A DNA stretch of 64,000 nucleotides, taken from Siniperca chuatsi (Eukaryota; Chordata; Actinopteri; Centrarchiformes; Sinipercidae). Shown here one piece after another: positions 12,195 through 24,189 of the stretch (position 1 is its first letter; every line of letters begins with the position of its first letter). The notes beneath the pieces were generated by a model that saw only the letters and a list, made by a program, of their open reading frames with translations, searched no databases and was not told the DNA's origin. The position numbers and the translations under genes were made by a program. The DNA lies in the NCBI RefSeq assembly GCF_020085105.1, contig NC_058062.1:9459445-9523444 (forward strand), written 5' to 3'.

Positions 12195-15100
12195 TCATAC
12201 AGGTCCTGATGAGGTAGGCCGTCCTCTGAGATAGCCGCCTTTGCTGAAAGAAAATGTGCCTTCAGGTGTCACAAAAAAATGACCGCCAATGCAGAGCAGG
12301 ACTGCCAGGCACCCAAATCCTCCAACCAAGGCTGCAAAGGTTGTACGATTACCTGTGGGAGACACGAGTTTTTGTTATATTCTCTCTCTCAGCTCATCTG
12401 TTCAGACCTTCTGGTCTTGCAACAGAGGAGTTTCTCTGTTTGTGATAAACCACACATCCCAAAATAAAGATTAAAAACAAACACAGTCATTAAAATCCCA
12501 GCAGTGGTCCCAGGGTGACTACCTGATGGTGAACAACAGCATGAAGGAATTATGCTAAAGGTAGCGGACGCCAACAGACTTAATAAACTGATCCGCAAGG
12601 CCAGTGACATTGTGGGGGTGGAGCTGGACTCTCTGGCAGTGGTGTCCGAGAGGAGGATGCTGGCCAAACTACACGGCATCTTGGACAGTGTCTCCCACCC
12701 GCTCCATGATGTGCTGGCCAAGCAAAGGAGTACCTTCAGCGGAAGACTCATCCCACCAAAAAGCACCACAGAGCGCCACAGGAAGTCATTCCTGCCTGTG
12801 GCCATCAAACTATTTAACTCCTCCCTCTAAGGGTTAGTCTGTTTGACCCTAGGTCACTAAACTGGACATTGAGCATTACATCTCCGCCATAATTAATAAA
12901 TTGTTCAATATTCTGTGTAATACCTCCGTGCAATATTAGTTTTCCCCGTTAGTTTTTTCTTATTTATTGCTACTTAAACTATATACCTCAATTACTCTTC
13001 GACAGTACATGCACCTCCGCTTATTAATATTATTTATTACATAAGGAGTTACATTGTATTTTAGACTGTACTTTCATCACCAACCAGTAAACCCACTTGG
13101 TACTTGACACTTAGTTTATCTTATACTTATACCGACAGGATACTTAATTTATTTCTGACCTGTTTATAGTGTTTATTTTTTCTAGTACTTTCTCCTGTGT
13201 GCACTGACGTAAAGACGAGCTACTGTAACAAAGAGTTTCCCTACGGGGATCAATAAAGTATTTCTGATTCTGATATACAATAATTAACACTGCAAGACAA
13301 TAATGGAGTAGAACAAGCTGAGAAACATAATGACTTTAGTAACAATATCTTACTTTTAGCTTCAATGACAATGAAATATTTGGTCTTGGTGCCCTGGGTA
13401 TTAGTTACTGTGCAGTTATAGGTCCCTGGAAGCGGAACGGACTGGGTCAAAATGGGCTGATTCTCATTTTGATTCTTCTTCGTCTGTTGTATGGGATGTG
13501 GGAAATGCCAGCTGTATACCGGCATTGGGTTTCCTGTGGCAGTGCAATTTAAAATCATTTTACCACGAGCTGGAAGTTCCAGCGTCTCATTTGCAGGCTC
13601 AGTGAAGGTTGGTGGGTCTGAGGATATACATGAAATTAAAATACAGAGAGAGAAAAACAAAAGAGAAATTAAAATACAATCAGATATTCTCTTAAAAATC
13701 CAACAACTGTGATGGTTACATTACATTAAAAACTTACACAGTACAGTCATTTCACGTGACTTTGATTGGATCGTGGGAAGATTTGGTACTGTCGGCCAAA
13801 AATTCAGCTTTGCTTCACACCAGATGTGAATTCCATTATCATCTCTGTGGGCGATCATATTGAGGACAGATGACTTATTGATTGGAAATCGACTGGGCTC
13901 GTCAAATGTCTCAGTATAGAATAGCTTATTTCCTTTGTGCCAGTTCACAGAGAGGTTGCTTACTGGTGCAACATTCACAATGTCACACTGCATGTGATAC
14001 TTTTTACCCTCTACCATGGGGCCCATTTGACTCAGATGAGACATAGACACACTGTCTGGCGTTTCTGTATAAAAAAAAAAGTGTCAAAATGTTTAACAAA
14101 AACTGTGACAAGTCCCAACATCAGTAGTATTGAATGATCAAAAACTTAAAAAGGGGCCACCTGACAACTTCCGATAAAGATAAGGGCTACTTACTGTAAA
14201 CAGTGACTGGTAGGGTTTTTAAACACTGACCACTGTCAAGAGAGGTATAGCACTGTGGGTCTATGGCCCAGTCTTGCAGAGAGTTTACATTTAAGATAAG
14301 AAAAGTGGCCCCATTTCTCAATCCTGTGCCTCCGTGTGAAGACTCCCAGCCCATTCCCACTGTCTGGTTGGATAGTGAGCTGCAGTTGACTGAGAAGGAG
14401 TCTCCAAATCTCACCACAACTCTAGGAGGGCTCATCTCAACTGGGCAGGAGGAACTCACAGGCTTTCCTAGAAGTACACAGTTTGTATTATAGCCTACAT
14501 TACAAATAACCATGTACAAAACAGTGTATATTACACAGCATTATAGCATTGTTTTGGAACAAGTCTGGATTTACAGAGTGGTCTCCAGCAGTACTGGCTC
14601 ATTAATAAAATCTCACAGACAGGATGATATAAAACAAACCGTGGAAAACATGTTTTTAACCATAAAATTCCAGTTACATTGACAATACATGGGACCCCTC
14701 TCTCTACGGTGCTTGAATAGGTTTGGAGAAAGTGTTTACAATAAATACAGTAACAATATTCATAAACGTCAGTTAAACTTATACATGACATAATGGTGAA
14801 AAACTAAAATATTTTTCTTGTTGAATACAAATCCATGTCTTGTGTGCTGCTGCCTTCTTGTCCAAAAAGTGGGATTTGGGATCATTACTCAAGTTTAGCT
14901 TACACATAAATTAAAGCTGGGTAGATATTCTGCAAGTTGCCCTAACACTAAGAAATGATCTACGAAAACATGCGAAGTTGATCCCGGGAGATAAAAAAGC
15001 AAACAAATATGATCATCAGGTTAAGCAGACTAACGTTAACGTTAATCAAACAACGGGCGTTGGCCAGCCCGAGAAGTGTAGGCTGCAACCTTCTGACTAA

Positions 15101-15196
15101 AGACACAATAATGGGGCTAACGCGAAACGTTCATGTACCACAATAAAAACAGTTACCTGTACACGCTATTAAGCCGCTGAATATGAAGAACCACAT
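12195..15196 (-). CDS. ICAM-like gene B, three Ig domains plus transmembrane segment, complete
   Basis: Coding exons: 15196-15157 (signal peptide MWFFIFSGLIACTG), 14467-14195 (D1), 14064-13738 (D2), 13617-13354 (D3) and 12352-12195 (membrane and tail). All are phase 1 and join to 1062 nt, 353 aa. D1 carries SSCPVEMSPPRVVVRFGDSF, the GMGWESSHGG strand with the glutamate aligned to ICAM-1 Glu34, and DWAIDPQCY. D2 has GPMVEGKKYHMQCDIVNVAP and LSVNWHKGN. D3 has LNCTATGNPMPVYSW and GTYNCTVTN, close to D3 of gene A. The last exon encodes FAALVGGFGCLAVLLCIG, a good single-pass helix at about residues 305-327, then a 24-residue tail ending TSSGPV. The tail lacks the basic cluster seen in mammalian ICAM tails. 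A 3' LINE fragment lies in the last intron. Role in cell adhesion is inferred from the family. Confidence 0.82.
12510..13275 (+). mobile_element. 3' end of an L2-type LINE, inside the last intron of gene B
   Basis: The plus strand encodes NRLNKLIRKASDIVGVELD and FLPVAIKLFNSSL followed by a stop, typical of the C-terminal end of fish L2-like LINE ORF2 proteins. It ends with a 3' tail holding TACGGGGATCAATAAAGTAT and a short ATTCTGAT repeat, the usual 3' signature of these elements. It is 5'-truncated, with no reverse transcriptase core. It lies antisense to gene B, between D3 and the transmembrane exon. Confidence 0.75.
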
Positions 15197-15233
15197 ACTA
15201 GTTTCGCCAGTGTGCCAACCAGCAACACTTTCA

Positions 15234-15243
15234 GAAAATGAAA
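15234..15243. promoter_or_regulatory. IRF-type (ISRE-like) site upstream of gene B
   Basis: GAAAATGAAA fits the GAAANNGAAA IRF-binding consensus and lies about 40 bp upstream of the gene B ATG. A second, weaker IRF-like GAAAGTAAAG reads on the minus strand around 15322-15312. Interferon control of gene B is inferred from motif and position only. Confidence 0.35.
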
Positions 15244-15359
15244 ATATAAAAAATGGCCCAGTTGACAAACTTATTTCCACACCTGTGTCCTTCGTGGATA
15301 CGTGCCTATTCTTTACTTTCACTTAAGAGTTGCGTCCCTCTTCTCCAACTTAAAGGTGC

Positions 15360-17410
15360 ATGGCACCACCTACTTCTTCTTTTATTTTGATTGGCGGTTG
15401 GCAACTAGCTTGCTGGACCGCCATAAAACTTTACGAAGAAGAAGAACTAATGCAGGTGCATTACCGCCACCTACCGGACTGGAGTGTGGAACAGTAGCTT
15501 GGCAGACCAATAAAAGACAAAAAATAGAACAAAAAAAACCCTACATTTTCTCTATTAATCCTGTTTCCTTCGGGTATTTCATTAGGTGATTGTATATTCC
15601 CTGTGCCACATCTCCAAGTATACTCCCTACAGTGAAACTTAGCTTAGCTTTCTTTAATGCTGATGTCAGTTCCTTCCTTTTCTTCTCATAGGCCCTACAA
15701 GTGTCTTATTAAGTCCAGTATGTCCCATCCTGAGATGGGTAATGACTTCCTTTTGGTTCCTGCCCAGCCTTCTTCCCAACCCGACCTGTTTCCGGATATT
15801 ATGAAGATGTCTTCCTGTATCGTTTATTTCCCAGTATTCTTGCCATACCTTTGCCTTTGTCACTTTGTAATTGTTTTACCCTCAGCTTTACAAAGCGGAA
15901 ATTTCATGTTTACTGTTTGTGATACCCTACATGTTCGTTATTTGATTGTTTTGATCCATCTGTAAAAATATTAAGATAATTATAGTAACTTTTCTTCAAA
16001 TACTCTTGAACCATACACCCAATGTTATTATTCCTCTCTGTCCACTCTCTCCTCTTTTCTAATATTTGAAGATTTACTTTAGGTTGTGGAATATCCCTGG
16101 GGAAATGCTGCTATGGATAACTGCTGGACTGTACACTTTAGTATCTAATTTGTACTGTTTCACGTTCTTGTTAATGTCCCAGCCAAAACCTTCACCAGAA
16201 AATGTTGTGTTTTCCCAACAATTCTGCAGCACAGTTGATGCTAAATTTCCATCTGCTCCTGTATTCTTATCCAATATGTTGGTGATAACTTAGTTCTCCT
16301 CAGATGTAATGGCAGTTCACTGGATTCAACGAGCAATGCATTAATGGCAGTGGTTTTGACTGCTCCCAAACGTCTTAAAAGTCTTAATGCTCTGTATTGT
16401 ATCCTGTATTTGTGTAATAATGCTTCTTTGTCAGCTCCCCATTCAATTCCAACCACACACTTTAATTTAACACCTTTTTACATTTGGTCGCAATATTTTC
16501 AATATGATTCTTCCATGTGTATTTTTCATCAATCCATAGACCTAGATATTTAAATACTCTGACTCTTTCCATGGGCTTGCTATATAGTGTTAACCCCTGC
16601 TCGTTACCTATCTTCTTCTTAGTGACCAGCATATAGCATGATTTTGCTACTGACATTTTGAATCCCCAATCATAAGACCATCTCTCTACACTGACTATTG
16701 CTTTCTGTATACTTTTCAACACGTGAGCAATTTTTCCCCCTTTTCCAGATTGCTCCATCATCTGCGTACGATGCTGACTGTATAGCTGTCCCTGTATTTT
16801 CAAAGATATCATTAATATGATAAATAGAATTGGACTGATGACGCTACCTTGTGGTATTCCGTTTTAAATAACAAACCTTTCTGAGATTTCTGATCCTACT
16901 TTAACTTGAAATGTTCTGTTTGATAGAAAATCTATGATCCAGTTATATAACCTTTCACCTATGCTTAGCTTGTTCAATTTAATTAACAGACCTTCTCTCC
17001 ACATGGAATCATACACTTTCTCAATGTCAAAGAAAACTATAGCCATCATTTCCTTCATATTAAGGGTCTTTTCAGTTTCATTACTTACTTTAATTAGACC
17101 ATCTGCTGTGGATCTTCCTTTCCTAAAGCTGCTCAGATACTCATTTAACAATCTTCCATTTTCTAAAAAATATGATAACCTGTAGGCAATAATTTTTTCT
17201 ATCCATTTACAGAAGTATGAGGTTGGTGCTAATGGTCTGTAGTTTTCAGCATTTGATGGTTTTCTGGTTTAGCAAATGGTAAAATTAATGCCATCTTCCA
17301 CTTAACAGGTAGTCTTCCTTCTGTTCATATCTTATTGAAAAGTTTCAACACTATTTCTAATGCTCCCTCTGGTAATTGACTGAACATAGCATAATTCAAT
17401 TGGTCTTGTC
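15360..17410 (-). mobile_element. Decayed Jockey-like LINE with reverse transcriptase and 3' end
   Basis: Read on the minus strand, the reverse transcriptase is spread over broken frames: LSSFRKGRSTADGLIKVSN and IVFFDIEKVYDSMW (17151-16864), a YADDG-type active site in the interrupted stretch near 16800-16740, then MSVAKSCYMLVTKKKIGNEQ and FKYLGLWIDEKYTWKNHIE (16812-16462). The region near 15863-15666 holds VWQEYWEINDTGRHLHNI and VITHLRMGHTGLNKTL, typical of the C-terminal part of these ORF2 proteins. Stops and frameshifts show it is dead. The 3' end near 15360-15480 has the CGCCACCTACCGG and GAAGAAGAAG pieces usual for this family. It begins about 160 bp upstream of the gene B start codon. 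Confidence 0.75.
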
Positions 17411-17419
17411 CCAGAGCAG

Positions 17420-19880
17420 AATATCTGCTGCCCTTCTCATTTCCCTCAAGGTGAATTACATTGGCTTATTCGCTTTAGACCACGGACTATATATATACAC
17501 TCCACGGACCACAGACTTTACTATACACTCTCACATTTGAATGGTAAAGTAGCTGGAGCCAGCAGCCGGTTAGCTTAGTTTTTCCCAACAATTCTTTGAA
17601 CATTTTCAGTGTCTAGCAAAAACATTACTTTTACATCCAGAAGATGAAAAAAAAATCACATTTGGCAATTCAAGTATCAGAAAACCTCCTCCTTCCCCAG
17701 TAGGAAGTAGAGTAATTTCTGTAATGTCAATATTTCCGACAGCACCAGAAGGCAGCATGTGGGCGCCTTTTGTCTTGTGTGGAGCCCAGATAGCCCATAC
17801 AGTCTATGAGATAGCCAAACAGACACAAAGATTTCCACAGATTCCACAACAGCAATATCATTTTCCACACATGTATGTGTTATCTGAGTAAAAATGAAAA
17901 TGCAATAATCCAATTTTCATTTTCACATACTTGTATGGGTGTTCTATGACTATATTAAAATGAAAATGGAAAAGCTGTTTGACATTTAATTTTCAAAGTT
18001 GTAACCCGCTGTACAGTGGACAATATTCAAATGTTAATTCAAATTTGAAAATAAAATATAAACAATGTAACCTGATTTTCCATTTATGCAAGCAATATTT
18101 AAGTCAAAATTAAAATTAAATGTTCTAACAATTTGGAAATTGCAAAACTGCAATTGGCATTTCATTTTCAAAGACTTAACCTGCTGTACAGTGGACAATA
18201 TTCAAATGCAATAAGCAAAACAGCACCCCCAGTCATTTACATGAAAATGAAAACTGTCAGTGCTCTCTTCAAGGCGGGTCTTCAGTTAGGACTTCACTAA
18301 CATCTGGTGATTTACTCGTGTGTAATCCGTTTATGGCAGAAAGGCGAGAAGGCGGCCGGGCCTCACTAACTACTGGATTACTGCCCAAAAACACAACTTT
18401 ATAACTGTATTCACTGATTTTGGTAAAACTAGTGATATTAGGCACTGAATTTGATGAATTTTCTGTTTATCAGACCACAAATTAGACAAGAATTAGGTAG
18501 GAAAAATGATAGACACCGCAGCATTATGTTGCCTCACAGATTACTTTACAAAAACAACAACTTTTATAATTTTATTCACTGATTTTGGTGAAACTGGATG
18601 ATGATGATGATGATACTTTGTCAAATTGAGTCTGAAATGTTTCTTGCATCACAGCAGCTCCAGGCATTTGCCTAGACTGGGAGCGCAGAGCACCGGCTGA
18701 GTAATGTTGTTTACACCGTTAGCACAAGAGCTTTGGACCACAGAGAGGAGGATGTTTTCAGGGCCGACATTGAACACAGTACTGAGGTGATTTTCAGCGG
18801 CTCTGGCCAGGACTCTGACTCTAGCCCTGTAAAAGACTGCAGAACAATAACTATTTAAATATTAGATCTTTAAATCCCTTGTTTCCTCCTTCCAAAAAAA
18901 GACAGAAATTAAAAGTTTGGGCTGTCACAGTTCTGTGCACTGAGGTGGATTTGCCAGGCAAGAAGAAAGCTTTTGATATAAGCACTTGCACAGTATTATT
19001 GTTTGAAAAACCAACAAAATGAGTCTTGTCAGCTCTGATCATGTATTTATGCACACATCAGACATATTCAGGCCTATAAGGTTACAATAACACAGCAATC
19101 TGTTTGAAAAGGAACATTTTTAATATTAAAATACTTTTACACCAATTACAAATATTTACAGCAGTATTCACAAATGTATTACAATGTCCTCATGTTCTTA
19201 TATCCAGGTAGGACTTCAACTCCACTAACTCCAACATTTGCAACATTTACATACCTGTCTGCAGTCCATTTCCAATACTAAATTGTTCCATCTGTACGGT
19301 TTCATAAATAAATAAAAGGTTTTGCATTTACATAAAATATCATCCGAATATACAGTTCTTATAGGCATTAGGCAATAATGCCTGCAGTCATTCATACAAA
19401 AGCCTACAAATGTGGAACAAGACAATTCGTTTCCACAAGGCCAGAGCCTGACACAGTATGGCACAACAAAGGGCCAGGCACAGAGAAGGCTACAAACTCA
19501 GAAAGAAGTGCAGAGTGGCTTACAAACATTAGTGAAGGTACAATGGGTTTAAAGTATGCACAAGCAATAGTGTCCACATATTGAGCAGAGCTGGTCTCCT
19601 TTTTCACAGATTCAATGTCACACCTTTAGAGAGGCCAATAAGCAAAAGAAGTGGTGCATTTACTGTTAGTGTGACTGTTAAAATCACAGCAGCCTCAGGG
19701 TCACCACTTCTTAAATGCATGCTAAAATCATGTTCAGTTTGTAAAATAATTACAGAGATGTGAGTTTGAGTGAATATTAAGGGGGCATAATTTAAAAAAA
19801 TAAATCAAGCATTTGTAAAACCAAAGTCAACAAAAAAACATTCAGAATCATAAAATTGCCTTTGTGCTCATGAACAAATA
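17420..19880. other. Repeat-derived intergenic stretch between genes B and C
   Basis: No exon was recognised. A roughly 173-bp unit is tandemly repeated: the string CTGTACAGTGGACAATATTC occurs near 18010 and again near 18183, in each case preceded by an AAAATGAAAATG-type stretch. A short GATGAT tract lies near 18597-18613. The rest is AT-rich with no clear features. The last few hundred bases may include 3' UTR of gene C. Confidence 0.45.
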
Positions 19881-19898
19881 TATAAAAAGTTTATTTGG

Positions 19899-20174
19899 CT
19901 AGTCGGAGTCAAATTTTGAGTCCTTGCTCCTCCTCTTCTTTCTGTCATGTAAAAAGAGGCAAAATCCAGCAGTAAATAAAATTGTACATATCAAGCCAAG
20001 GTTGCTCATTTTTATAATTAGATTATTCCATGAGTAAAATACTATTACATGTAGGAAAATAGATGTGAGGATGACAGAGTGTGTGAAGTTTGGAGGAGGA
20101 GATTTCCAAACCAACAGTGTGGTATTCAGGCACTGTAGTTTCAGTTGGCAGCTCATGCATGTGCAGCTATCCAT
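19899..20174 (-). other. Open frame 3' of gene C with a membrane-like segment and basic tail
   Basis: A 91-codon frame opens 22 bp downstream of the gene C stop codon and closes just before a minus-strand AATAAA (19895-19890). It begins MDSCTCMSCQLKLQ and contains two hydrophobic stretches, around SVILTSIFLHVIVF and LGLICTILFTAGFCLFL, the second followed by HDRKKRRSKDSK. No acceptor that would join it in phase 1 to the gene C domains was found; the only CAG that fits its frame would need phase 0. It may be a chance frame in the gene C 3' UTR, or a relic of a second membrane exon. Confidence 0.2.
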
Positions 20175-20195
20175 TCTGTGCTATCTGATGCACCG

Positions 20196-23100
20196 CTAAG
20201 ACAGTTCGGTCATAGGAAACTGCAAGTCCCAGCCGTTGTGAGCTACGTTGCCATTGTAGGTGTTGAGTTTGGGGTTTTTAAGACTATAGCGGCGCATCCT
20301 GGTGTTCTTGTAGTAGATTGAGTAGATGAAGAGGAAGATGATGGAGATGGCAACTACTGTGACAGCCACAAATCCAGCTATGAGGGGAAGGTAGTCCTCT
20401 GTAATGAAAACAATCAACCAGGCATTATATTAATGTTTAAGAATTCCAAAATAAACTGCTATAAATAAGTGTTTCCTTTTTTGATTTCTACTGCAGGATC
20501 AATGAAGATGCACTTTACTATTTGGTTGCAGACGCATAAATGAAAATTATGAAAAGGTAGCTAGTTATCTACTTACAATTTTAACATATGGCCTACCCTC
20601 AGACAGGAAGATAGGCTAATTGTATTTGTATGATTATTGTGAAAACTGCCCTTCTGATTATTACATTTGACAACAGAAAACAAGTCATTCTATAAAAAGA
20701 AGCTTAATATTTTCATCAAAACTTACCCAAACCTCCAACCATTCCACCAGCCTTCTGCCTTTTTGTTTCTGTCTACGCAAACAGCGTTGTGTAATACCGC
20801 TCCGAGAAATCACACGGCACCATTTTGAAATAAATGAATATGGCTGGATAGAATCCTCCTTGAAGCTGTTCCGAGCACAATTATCTCTATATAGCTCTGT
20901 TGACCTTTTTCTGTTGACTTAATATGCACTAGTGCAATTTTGCACTGAATAAAGGTTATAGATTACATTCACACAGAGAAATTGTGGGGCGAAATTACAA
21001 AATAATAATTTGCAGATGCTTAAACCTCAATTCAAAGTCAAATAAAGTTCTGAGCAACAGAAACCCATACAAATTCTTATATAGTTTGTACGTAGGGGAG
21101 AAGAGTGGAGTATGTATTTATTGGCTTCAAACCCTTCGGCCAGAGATCTGGTTTCACAACTGGGGCACTTGTTATATTTAGGAAAAATATCTATTATAGA
21201 ATTTTATAGGAGGACGTGCATATTTTCTTCTAAAAATTACATAATGGAGTTTAGATTAAGAGTGTTGTTACCTTTTAAAATCACTTTGACCTCACGGGAG
21301 ATGGAATCAACTTCATTGGTGGCGGTGCAGTTGTAGAAGCCTGCTTCAGACACAATGAGTGTGTTTGCAGATACATGGGGGACTTTGTCTGTGCTGTAGA
21401 GCCACTGGATCTTTGGAGGTGGGTAACCCTCAGCTTCACAAATAAGCTCCTCAGGATAACCTCTGAACACGGGGATTGTAGCTGGAAGCTTTGTGGTATT
21501 AATGATGGGCTTATCTGTTGAGAAACAATGGCAAATAGAGCAGAATGAGGTCATTCCAAAGGAATCATAGTACATTTAGTAGAACTACACTTGTGAAGTC
21601 CCTAATTTACACTAACATGTTACGCTTTGTCCTGCACTTTCATAATTTCTTACTATAAGGAAAATAACAAGCTCTTTCATATTATTGTATTGAAAATCTA
21701 AATGAGTGGAAATTTGTTAGCTCACTGGAATGATGCGATGTCATAAAACATCCATCATCACTTGATCTTACAGTATTGTCTTAATCATGACTACTGAGCA
21801 GCAAATGTGAGTGTGATCTCACAGTAGACAGTGATGTTGAGAGGACTGGACATCGTGTTTGGAGGAGGCTGTGGTCCCTCAGGTCCAAAGTCCAACAGAG
21901 CCTCACATCTAAACTCTGCTCCGTTGTGCTTTCTGTTCAGAGTGATGCTGACGGTAGATGACACATTCACCGGGGATCGGATCACAGTGAGGTTACAGTT
22001 TGTGCTGTTCTCAGGCAGGCAGCCACTCACTTGCATTGAGCCTGATGTACAAATGAATATGGTGAGGGAAATGCAAAGTAAGAAAACAACAAAAAGTTGA
22101 TCCTCATGTTTTGCATCAGAAATTCACTTTTTATTTTATTTTAACATGCAGTGTTAAAGATCATGACAGTGAACCATGACTCTTTTGGGTTGCCAACATG
22201 TGTATTTCACTCTCTGCTGTCAACATAAACTGATGTCTTGATTTGACATTTACACACTCCTGGACTCTTGGAAGAAAATAAACACTAAAAACTTGTTACA
22301 AGGAACATGTGTGCCAAACCTTTTGTGCAATTTTCTATATTTTATATCATGGTACAAAGCATTTCTTGTACCTATAATGATGAGTACAGACTTGTCTGCT
22401 TCACAAATACAGCCACAAAAAACAAAAAGTGATTTGATGCTGTATTGCTTGAACTACAAGTTTGACTAGCACCGGTAGATGTCCTTGCTCAGAAAAGGTA
22501 GAACTTGCTTAAAGAAAGATTCCCCACCTTTGATAAGTGGTTTGATGGTTTCATTCCCCTGGTACCACCGCACAGTGAGGTTTTGTGCAGGAGCAACGTT
22601 GGTAATGTCACACTGCAGCTGGAACTCTCTCTCCTCCACCACTGAGCTCACTTTATCCACATGACGGATGGAGACACTGTCTGGTGTTTCTGGGGAGATA
22701 ATAATCAGGGGAGATAATAATCAGGATAGTTCTAAAATTTGATGACAGTGAAAGTACAAAAGAAGTTAGCAATACATACTGTAGAGAGTGACGTTTAAAT
22801 ACTTCTTGCACGTTCCTATTCCCTTAAACGTTGCAGTACAAACAGGCTTTATGTCCCAGTCTTTATGGGCATCAACAAACAAGTTTGTGCTGTTAATTTT
22901 GATGCCCGGCAGAACCTGCCAGTATACATCTTCTTCTATGTTACTGGAGTTGATGGATCCTGTTTTGCACGTTGCATGATGGCCTGCATTTTGGTATTGT
23001 ATCACCATCCTGTCTGGAGTTATTTCGATAGGACATTCTTGGTTGGCACCTGTGGAATGTAGATTAAGGGCGAGAAATGTTATTCCAGTATTATCATAAC

Positions 23101-23854
23101 ACATTTCCACATCCAGCACTGTAGTGAAATAGTGTACAACAAAAGCTGTGACTCAGAAGGCAACAGGAAAAGGCTCAGGAAGGATATACCCCTCCCTTAG
23201 GAAAGTCTGCACTTGCTGCCCATCCTTCTTTGTGCTGGAGATCACTGCAATATATCCATGTCTCAAAGAAATGCGTCATATTCTATCCAGCCCATTTCCA
23301 TGGAATATAACTAAAAACAGTAATCCTGAAACTTGATGAAACACTGTTCTATCAGACAACTATAATATCCACAGGATGTGAGAGAAGGCCTAAAACATAA
23401 AGATTGCCTACAAAAGGTCACAATGCTTACTAATAATCAGACACACCTTCCACCACCAAAGTAATGTTAATGATTTTCCACTAGTGTTCACAAACTCACA
23501 ATTAGCATTTTGTCACCATTCAAAGCATGTGTAATATAACATGAATGTCTCATTCAATTCAGAATTTCCAGTCTCCTCTTAACTTTTTTTAAACATGACT
23601 GTGTTGCTTTAAGTTATCTCGTCATGACCCAGCAGACTACGTAAATATACCAAAACAATCTCGCTATTTGTTCCTTATAGGTCTATTAGCCTAATCGAGC
23701 CATTTTTAACCTCGACAGAAAAGAAAACACGAGTGAGGTCTATAACTAACTTAGCTCTCAAGTGGCACAACTTACTCGATCCTGTCCCGTTAGAAAGCAA
23801 CGGCTCTAAAGTCAAAAGCACTGAAAGGAGACGAAGATAGTTTAAATCGTCCAT
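20196..23854 (-). CDS. ICAM-like gene C, three Ig domains, transmembrane segment and 40-residue tail, complete
   Basis: Coding exons: 23854-23776 (signal peptide, MDDLNYLRLLSVLLTL), 23049-22780 (D1), 22689-22528 and 22041-21823 (D2 in two exons), 21514-21272 (D3) and 20398-20196 (membrane and tail). All junctions are phase 1 and join to 1176 nt, 391 aa. D1 has NQECPIEITPDRMVIQY and DWDIKPVC, but the strand that reads GWES in genes A and B reads VYWQVLPG here. D2 has EEREFQLQCDITNVAPAQNL and FRCEALLDFGPEGPQPPP. D3 has ICEAEGYPPPKIQWLY and GFYNCTATNE. The last exon encodes LPLIAGFVAVTVVAISIIFL, then a basic juxtamembrane KNTRMRRYSLKNPK like the RKIKKYRLQ region of ICAM-1. There are many N-glycosylation sequons. 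The protein is a type I surface adhesion protein by inference. Confidence 0.87.
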
Positions 23855-24180
23855 TGGATTAAAGTCTTCGAGGTTTTTCCAACAGCTGTCGACCCTCTTC
23901 TATTACACTGACCGCCTCTGAGGTTTCTCCTGCTTTCTCTCAGCTGCATGGGACAAGACAGCGGCCGCTCGTTGACTTTATGGGAAGCTAAGCTAAGCTA
24001 TGGCTGCATGCCCCGCACAGCTCCCAGCTCTACATCACGACCGGGGAGGAAAATGGTAAACAGCCCTCCCCCCAATACTGGGCACACGCGCACGCAAACA
24101 CACACACTGTGTCTTTCAATGTAACTGGTTGTGCAAGTTGGCTACAAGTTAGACTTTAGGCCAGGACACCAATGGCTTGG
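23855..24180. promoter_or_regulatory. Likely 5' UTR and promoter region of gene C
   Basis: This stretch directly upstream of the gene C ATG is richer in CpG than its surroundings, including GCGGCCGC near 23960-23970, and has pyrimidine-rich tracts. No TATA box, kB or IRF site was found. The call rests on position and base composition only. Confidence 0.3.
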
Positions 24181-24189
24181 TTTTAACAT

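Noticed and set aside
12389-12837. Several open frames of 77-139 codons on both strands near the gene B membrane exon
   Set aside because: They are shadows of the membrane exon and of the LINE C-terminal sequence. Only the frame ending NSSL has known LINE content.
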